From: Gonatopus flavifemur
Lineage: Eukaryota; Arthropoda; Insecta; Hymenoptera; Dryinidae
Assembly: GCA_018340375.1 (NCBI GenBank)
Contig: JAFFJZ010000007.1
Location: 21,550,001 to 21,614,000 of the forward strand
Direction: 5' to 3'
DNA length: 64,000 bases
Part shown: in pieces, positions 59,379 to 64,000 of the stretch
Layout: each line of letters begins with the position of its first letter
Numbering within the stretch: the stretch's first letter is position 1
Position numbers and translations under genes: made by a program
The notes under the pieces: generated by a model
The model's input: the letters and a program-made list of their open reading frames with translations, nothing else
Told to the model about the DNA's origin: nothing
Database searches by the model: none

Positions 59379-60185
59379 CTTTGTGTATTTTGTAACTATA
59401 TGTGAAAAGATCTTCTGTTTTCCGCTATTCTAATACTAAGACTTATTGCAACAACGTGGACAAGACGTTGAACAAAGTTTAACTTGTTACTTTATAACCT
59501 CTATGATAGATGTAAAAATATAAGTACTTTCGTTTGTATATCTCATTTATAATGAAAACAAAAAAAACTTGCAATCAATAGACCGAAAGAATACGGTTAA
59601 TTATTCCTGTATTGCATTATTTTCGACTTTTTGAGATTATACAGTTCATTGTTTAATCTTTTTAGGATATATAATGATTTCTTGTTTTATTTCAGTTCTT
59701 TTTCTTCTCAACGATCAATAAACTTGGTATTCCAATTTCCAAAATGTATGAGATTATCAATTGTAAATTACGCGATTAAAAGTTTATTACTGCAGGTAAT
59801 TATGAGATTTTATTTCTTCTTCCATTCTTGCAATCAATTTTTCCCTTCTGATGTTTCAAAACAATTTACTGGAAGTCATAATAGGTGAACAAAATTATCA
59901 TTTATAATTGAAAATTTGGTAGTCTTATTACTAAAACTAATCTGAGTAATATTAGATTATAAATTGTAAAATTCGGAACTCAAAAGCTACATACTGTTCG
60001 TACTGGACGGGTAGATTGTTTCACAGTGATCTATGTAGATCTATGTTCTATAGTTAACATTCTGGATGCTTTTCTATCATTTTCGTTTCAAGGGGGCGAG
60101 GGGAAAACGCAAATTTTGCGACAACTTTCATCAAAATATACGCAATCGGTACAATTTTAAAGTAAATAACAATGAATTACATGCT

Positions 60186-60302
60186 TGAGATTGCGCACTG
60201 CCGCGCAATTTGAATTTCCCAATGATTTCTCTTTTACAATTTAATTTTTCAGCCTTCAGAAATCATTGGAAAATTCAAATTGCGCGGCAGTGCGCAATCT
60301 CA
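60186..60302. mobile_element. TTGAGATTGCGCACTGCCGC palindrome (117 bp)
   Basis: Arms TTGAGATTGCGCACTGCCGC then GCAATTTGAATTT, with a near-perfect complement on the right; loop of about 45 bp. G+C-richer than the surrounding DNA. Confidence 0.75.
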
Positions 60303-60320
60303 AGTATATAATTAATTATT

Positions 60321-60557
60321 ATCATTGAACTCTATATCATACTGAAAGGCGCACTTCTCATGTTTTCTATAGTATAGTCCGGTGAGATTTTGAATTTCGA
60401 GTGGGATGCTATCTCTCTTCAAGAATAAATGCGACTATAGTTCATTAATATAAACAAAAGAGAAAGCTTCCCACTCAAAGCAACCTTCTCTCTTGCACTA
60501 AGCCCACCGGTCATTTTTGAGAAGTGCGCTTTCCAGTATGATATAGAGTTCAATGAT
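60321..60557. mobile_element. ATCATTGAACTCTATATCAT palindrome (237 bp)
   Basis: Ends ATCATTGAACTCTATATCAT and complement. Arms continue with CTGAAAGGCGCACTTCTCA, and inner ATTTCGAGTGGGATGCTATC pairs with GAAAGCTTCCCACTC. Lies 18 bp after the preceding palindrome. Confidence 0.75.
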
Positions 60558-61016
60558 TATTATTCACTTTAAATTAACTTTTTTTCATTAATTGCTTGAT
60601 ATATTCAAATTCAAAATCGATAATAATTGAGTAGATACCTGAGATTGGAATCTAAATACAAATTTGGGTTTCTACAAGGTTTGCTGCGTTTGCAGATATT
60701 GAGAAATGAAATTGCAAACAATTTTTGACAATTAAAGGTTATTACTTTTGAAATGCTCTTATGCTCGCCAGAAATAAGTAAAAGACGGTAACTTATATTT
60801 AGAGTCTAATTCTACTCGTGGATTTTATTATTATTCATTAAAAATTTCCGTTGAACGTATAATTTATTGAAAAAGTTGACGCAAAATTTGACTCGCTTCT
60901 TTGAGTGATTGAGTGCTTTGAATACAGAAAAACTTCTATACGGATTTATTCACTTGCTGTACTTCAAGTAGTGTTTGATGTTTTTTGTTCTTGATGCGAA
61001 TTTCAATCTCGATCCG

Positions 61017-61211
61017 CTGAGAAAAGTTTATAGTTGAATTTTCTATGACTCTCCAATGAAATTTACTGTAATACAGGGAAATTTACTGTGGTATAAAAAT
61101 AGAAACCTAATCAAATTTACAATGTTTTACAGTAAATTCCATTAGGAGTCAGTATATTCTTCCATTCCTAAGATGCCATAGTAAATTTAACTCTCAATTT
61201 TTCTCAGTGTA
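61017..61211. repeat. CACTGAGA-type foldback, decayed left end
   Basis: Left end CGCTGAGAAAAG and right end TTTTTCTCAGTG followed by TA. Internal arms share GAATTTACTGTAATAC-like sequence in opposite orientation. An older member of the CACTGAGA group. Confidence 0.6.
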
Positions 61212-61276
61212 GGTTGGAGTGTATCCTGACGAAGTGTAATTTTGCATGAGATAAAAAGGGGTAATCGACTAGACAC

Positions 61277-61656
61277 CCGTACAGCACAACCACCGATCCT
61301 CCACCTAGGACTTCGGTGGACTGGAGGTGGAGAATTGGTGGAGAAATGGGAGCCGTGGAAATAAGGGAGAAATACGGGAGAGTCTCCGTTGAGGCGACGG
61401 AGAAATGTCCGCTCCCTGTATTTTCGATATAATTCTTATTGGTGCATTTACGTAACCAAATCTGAATGTATGAATTCACGAATTTAAGTTTTACTGAAAA
61501 CAGAAGGGGTGGACATTTCTCCGTCGCCTCTCCGTTGCCTCAACGGAGACTCTCCCATATTTCTCTCTTATTTCCACGGCTCCCATTTCTCCACCAATTC
61601 TCCACCTCCAGTCGATCGAAGTCTTAGGTGGAGGATCGGTGGTTGTGCTGTACGGG
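61277..61656. mobile_element. ACAGCACAACCACCGATCC palindrome, best-preserved copy (380 bp)
   Basis: Ends CCCGTACAGCACAACCACCG and complement. Arms of about 165 bp with few mismatches, rich in CTCCACC/GGTGGAG and CTCCGTTG, around a centre near 61470. Open frames on both strands here come only from the palindrome. Confidence 0.82.
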
Positions 61657-62234
61657 CATTTTCAGAATTATATATAACTGTATGTAGTTTGTGTATAAAT
61701 TATGTATAATTTTAGGCATATTTTCTCATGGGTAGAGATGGAATAGTTTTTATCGATATTTCATAAAATTTTCTTAGTACTAAAAATAAAAAAAAAAATA
61801 AAAAGCATCAAAGGTTTTCAAAGACTGACAATTTCTATCTTATTCAACCTCTCCCTATATTTTATAGAGCTAAAATAATATGAATGGCATCTCAATGTGT
61901 CGTTTCTCTTCCGCGTGCTCGGTCTATATATTATACATCAATGATACGTTTGAAGAACTCTTTAATTGTTCAAAAACCCCACCCAACGTAGAACAATTTC
62001 AATAAAGGTCAATTATATCAACCTACTCCCACTTATCTCATAATGGCAATTAGTACTCATTCTTACAATTTTATTCATTTCTCTTTCTTTTTCTCCTTCT
62101 TATACTTTCCTTTGCCCTTAGTTTGTCTACATCATTCATGTTTTCTCGAGTCTATTCTTAGGCTGTTCACTCTGTTTATTTTTCTCTATTGCTGCCAGTT
62201 AATGTCATCCATGTTACTTCCTTGAGAATATGTT

Positions 62235-62736
62235 CCCGAAGAGAACATAAAGCTTCAGTGAACGTTCAGATTAGATCTGTATAGATCGGACCGAAGGTTC
62301 ATGAAAGCTAACTTTTAGATCCACAAACGTTTGTCAAAGGTACTACGAACGTTGAAATGTCCGCCTCAAAATACTTTCAGGAAACATAGATGGAACGTTC
62401 ATTGAAGGTTCATCGAAGGTTTGTGGAAGCTTCACAAAAATATCTATACTTAGATTAATTTGTAATAATTTATGTTTATTGATCAATTTAATTTCCATAT
62501 AAATTGATCAAAATAATATAAGTATAGATATTTTTGTGAAGCTTCGTCAAACCTTCGATGAACCTTCAACGAACGTTCCATCTATGTTTCCTGAGCGTAT
62601 TTCGAGGCGGACATTTCAACGTCCGTAGAACTTTTGTCAAACGTTTGTGAATCTAACAGTTAGCTCTAATGAACCTTCGGCCCGATCTATACACATCTGA
62701 TCTGAACGTTTGCTGAAGCTTCATGTTCTCTTCGGG
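62235..62736. mobile_element. CCCGAAGAGAACAT palindrome (502 bp)
   Basis: Ends CCCGAAGAGAACATAAAGCT and near complement. Arms of roughly 240 bp include GATCTGTATAGATCGG, ACATAGATGGAACGTTC and TTTTTGTGAAGCTTC on opposite strands. Centre near 62485. Confidence 0.8.
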
Positions 62737-62943
62737 TTGATAGAATTGATTTTGGACTGTTTGATGTTCTTTGCGTACAGGGACGAATTCAGAGCGGGGT
62801 TTTAGGGGTTTGCGCCCTGGGACCCCGCATATAATAGGAGCCTCCACAATCTGGAATTCCGTGATTTTTCAATATCATTCTTATATAAGTGATATATAAT
62901 ACGTGGAAACTCTATTGAAATTGCCAAACAAATCTGGATGAAT

Positions 62944-63046
62944 CATCCCGAGTGGAAAAATTTTCAAAATTATATATAATTTTTATATAATTCAGATATA
63001 ATTAGATATAAATTTTATACAATTTTGAAAATTTTTCCACTCGGGA
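62944..63046. mobile_element. CATCCCGAGTGGAAAAATTTT palindrome (103 bp)
   Basis: Ends CATCCCGAGTGGAAAAATTT and complement, with a TATATAA-rich centre. Half-copies with CCGAGTGGACAAATTTTC and AATTATATATAATTT-like sequence are seen near 1617 and 26871. Confidence 0.75.
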
Positions 63047-63405
63047 TGGGACAAAAATCGAGCAGAAACGGGCAGATCCGGATAGGTTCCTGCCTGGTTC
63101 CGTCGGTTTTTGTCCCAGAAACTGCGAGGATTTGCTTGGCATTTTCAGCTGGGAAATTAATCCAACAGTAAAATCCGTTTCATGATGGATAATGACCCCC
63201 ACAATTCTTCGCCTTGACAAGGAAGACTTATTAATCATAAACAAACTATCTTTAGATCGAGTAAAATTTGTTAACATAGTTATTTGATTGACATAAATTT
63301 GGAATAATTTTTCTTAGTGCGTCATAAAATTCTATGAGTACCCATGGATTCATTCTTATTTCCAAAAATATGTATGAAAATATGTAGATTTCTCCGATTT
63401 ACCAG

Positions 63406-63549
63406 CAGAGATGGGCAGCCTCAATTACTTTTTGTACTTGAAGTACTTTCCTATTTTCATGAAATAGAGATTTTGAACGTCAAAGTAAAAAGTACTAGAC
63501 AAGAACAAGCACTTTAAGTAGGAAAAGTAATTGAGGTTGCCCATCTCTG
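63406..63549. mobile_element. Palindromic MITE with CAGAGATGGGC ends (144 bp)
   Basis: Arms CAGAGATGGGCAGCCTCAAT and their complement surround a short centre. CAGAGATGGG is a common type of hAT terminus. Flanks TTTACCAG (63398-63405) and CTCACCAG (63550-63557) match at six of eight bases, consistent with an aged 8-bp duplication. Confidence 0.75.
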
Positions 63550-63609
63550 CTCACCAGTGAGCTTGAAAAATCCATGTTGTGACGATCTGAACCGATAATT
63601 TATTGTGTA

Positions 63610-63853
63610 CACTGAGAGAAAAATCAGCTTATTCCTAAGAACATATTTTCTTGGTCTGAGAATATAAATTTGTTTCTTATCTGAAGCAGATACTTACTTG
63701 GGGTAAGAAAATTTTCTCCATATCACGTTGTATAGCTTCAAACTGAGTAAATGTTTTTTTCGTTTCAAAAGGTATTCTTGAGAATCAAGAAAATATCGGA
63801 TTGGACTCCGTCAATCCAATATTTTCTTGGTTTAAGATTTTTTTCTCTCAGTG
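63610..63853. mobile_element. TA-flanked CACTGAGAG foldback element (244 bp)
   Basis: Ends CACTGAGAGAAAAATC and GATTTTTTTCTCTCAGTG-like complement, TA flanks at 63608-63609 and 63854-63855. The arms include CCTAAGAACATATTTTC and its complement. Confidence 0.72.
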
Positions 63854-64000
63854 TAACAAATATTAATATATCTCATACTAACATTTTATTGAATTGAATT
63901 AGCTTTAAATTATTTTTTACAGAGAGAAAATTGCTGTAATTATAGGAACAGCATTAAATTGCTGTAAAATATACCGAAATTCCTGTGCAATCAACCAAAG

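Noticed and set aside
61204..61709. ORFs on both strands near 61.2-61.7 kb
   Set aside because: Both are translations of the two arms of the ACAGCACAACC palindrome; same sequence read twice.
62653..62847. 64-codon minus-strand ORF
   Set aside because: Mostly within and beside the CCCGAAGAGAACAT palindrome; no family pattern.
1..64000. Direct-repeat arrays resembling CRISPR, or tRNA and rRNA genes
   Set aside because: Tandem units found (17.3-18.3 kb, 30.1-31.3 kb) have no unique spacers and belong to foldback elements; no cloverleaf-like or rRNA-like sequence was recognised by eye, although a tRNA scan was not possible.

Overview
This window is nuclear DNA from an animal, almost certainly an insect. 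The evidence is four multi-exon genes with GT-AG introns, metazoan protein families, A+T-rich DNA (roughly two thirds A+T by eye) and no bacterial operon structure. A hymenopteran such as a parasitoid wasp is my best guess from the look of the acyltransferase and the MITE load, but that is inference; no sequence search was possible.

Layout. 1-11.4 kb: intergenic, filled with foldback (inverted-repeat) elements, including four copies of one MITE family with 8-bp target duplications. 11.6-16.1 kb (+): a SLC16/monocarboxylate-transporter-like MFS gene in 7 coding exons (1029 aa). 16.1-19.4 kb: convergent intergenic space holding a foldback element built of ~131-bp tandem units. 19.4-37.8 kb (-): a WSD-type wax ester synthase/diacylglycerol acyltransferase-like gene in 7 coding exons, whose 8.0-kb and 5.3-kb introns are packed with nested palindromes. 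One of those introns also carries, on the other strand, an unidentified ORF relic split by a MITE. 39.3-47.4 kb (-): an RCC1L (WBSCR16)-like mitochondrial RCC1-repeat protein, 8 coding exons, 446 aa. 47.5-51.3 kb: GC-richer foldback elements, including a nested series whose order of insertion can be read. 51.4-58.3 kb (+): PATL1/Pat1, the mRNA-decapping scaffold, 9 coding exons, 737 aa, largely free of foldback elements. 58.4-64 kb: mostly repeats plus one possible small two-exon gene at 59.1 kb.

The four main genes have unrelated roles (membrane transport, lipid acylation, mitochondrial translation/ribosome biology, mRNA decay) and do not form a pathway. I rebuilt all exon boundaries by hand from GT-AG sites; phases agree at every junction and the frames stay open to a stop codon. 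One donor in the acyltransferase gene is ambiguous.

The most striking content is the density and nesting of palindromic elements. Several distinct families share short TA-flanked ends of the type CACTGAGAG or CACGGAGAAA, others have 8-bp duplications typical of hAT elements, and many have arms long enough to make hairpin RNA if transcribed as part of introns.
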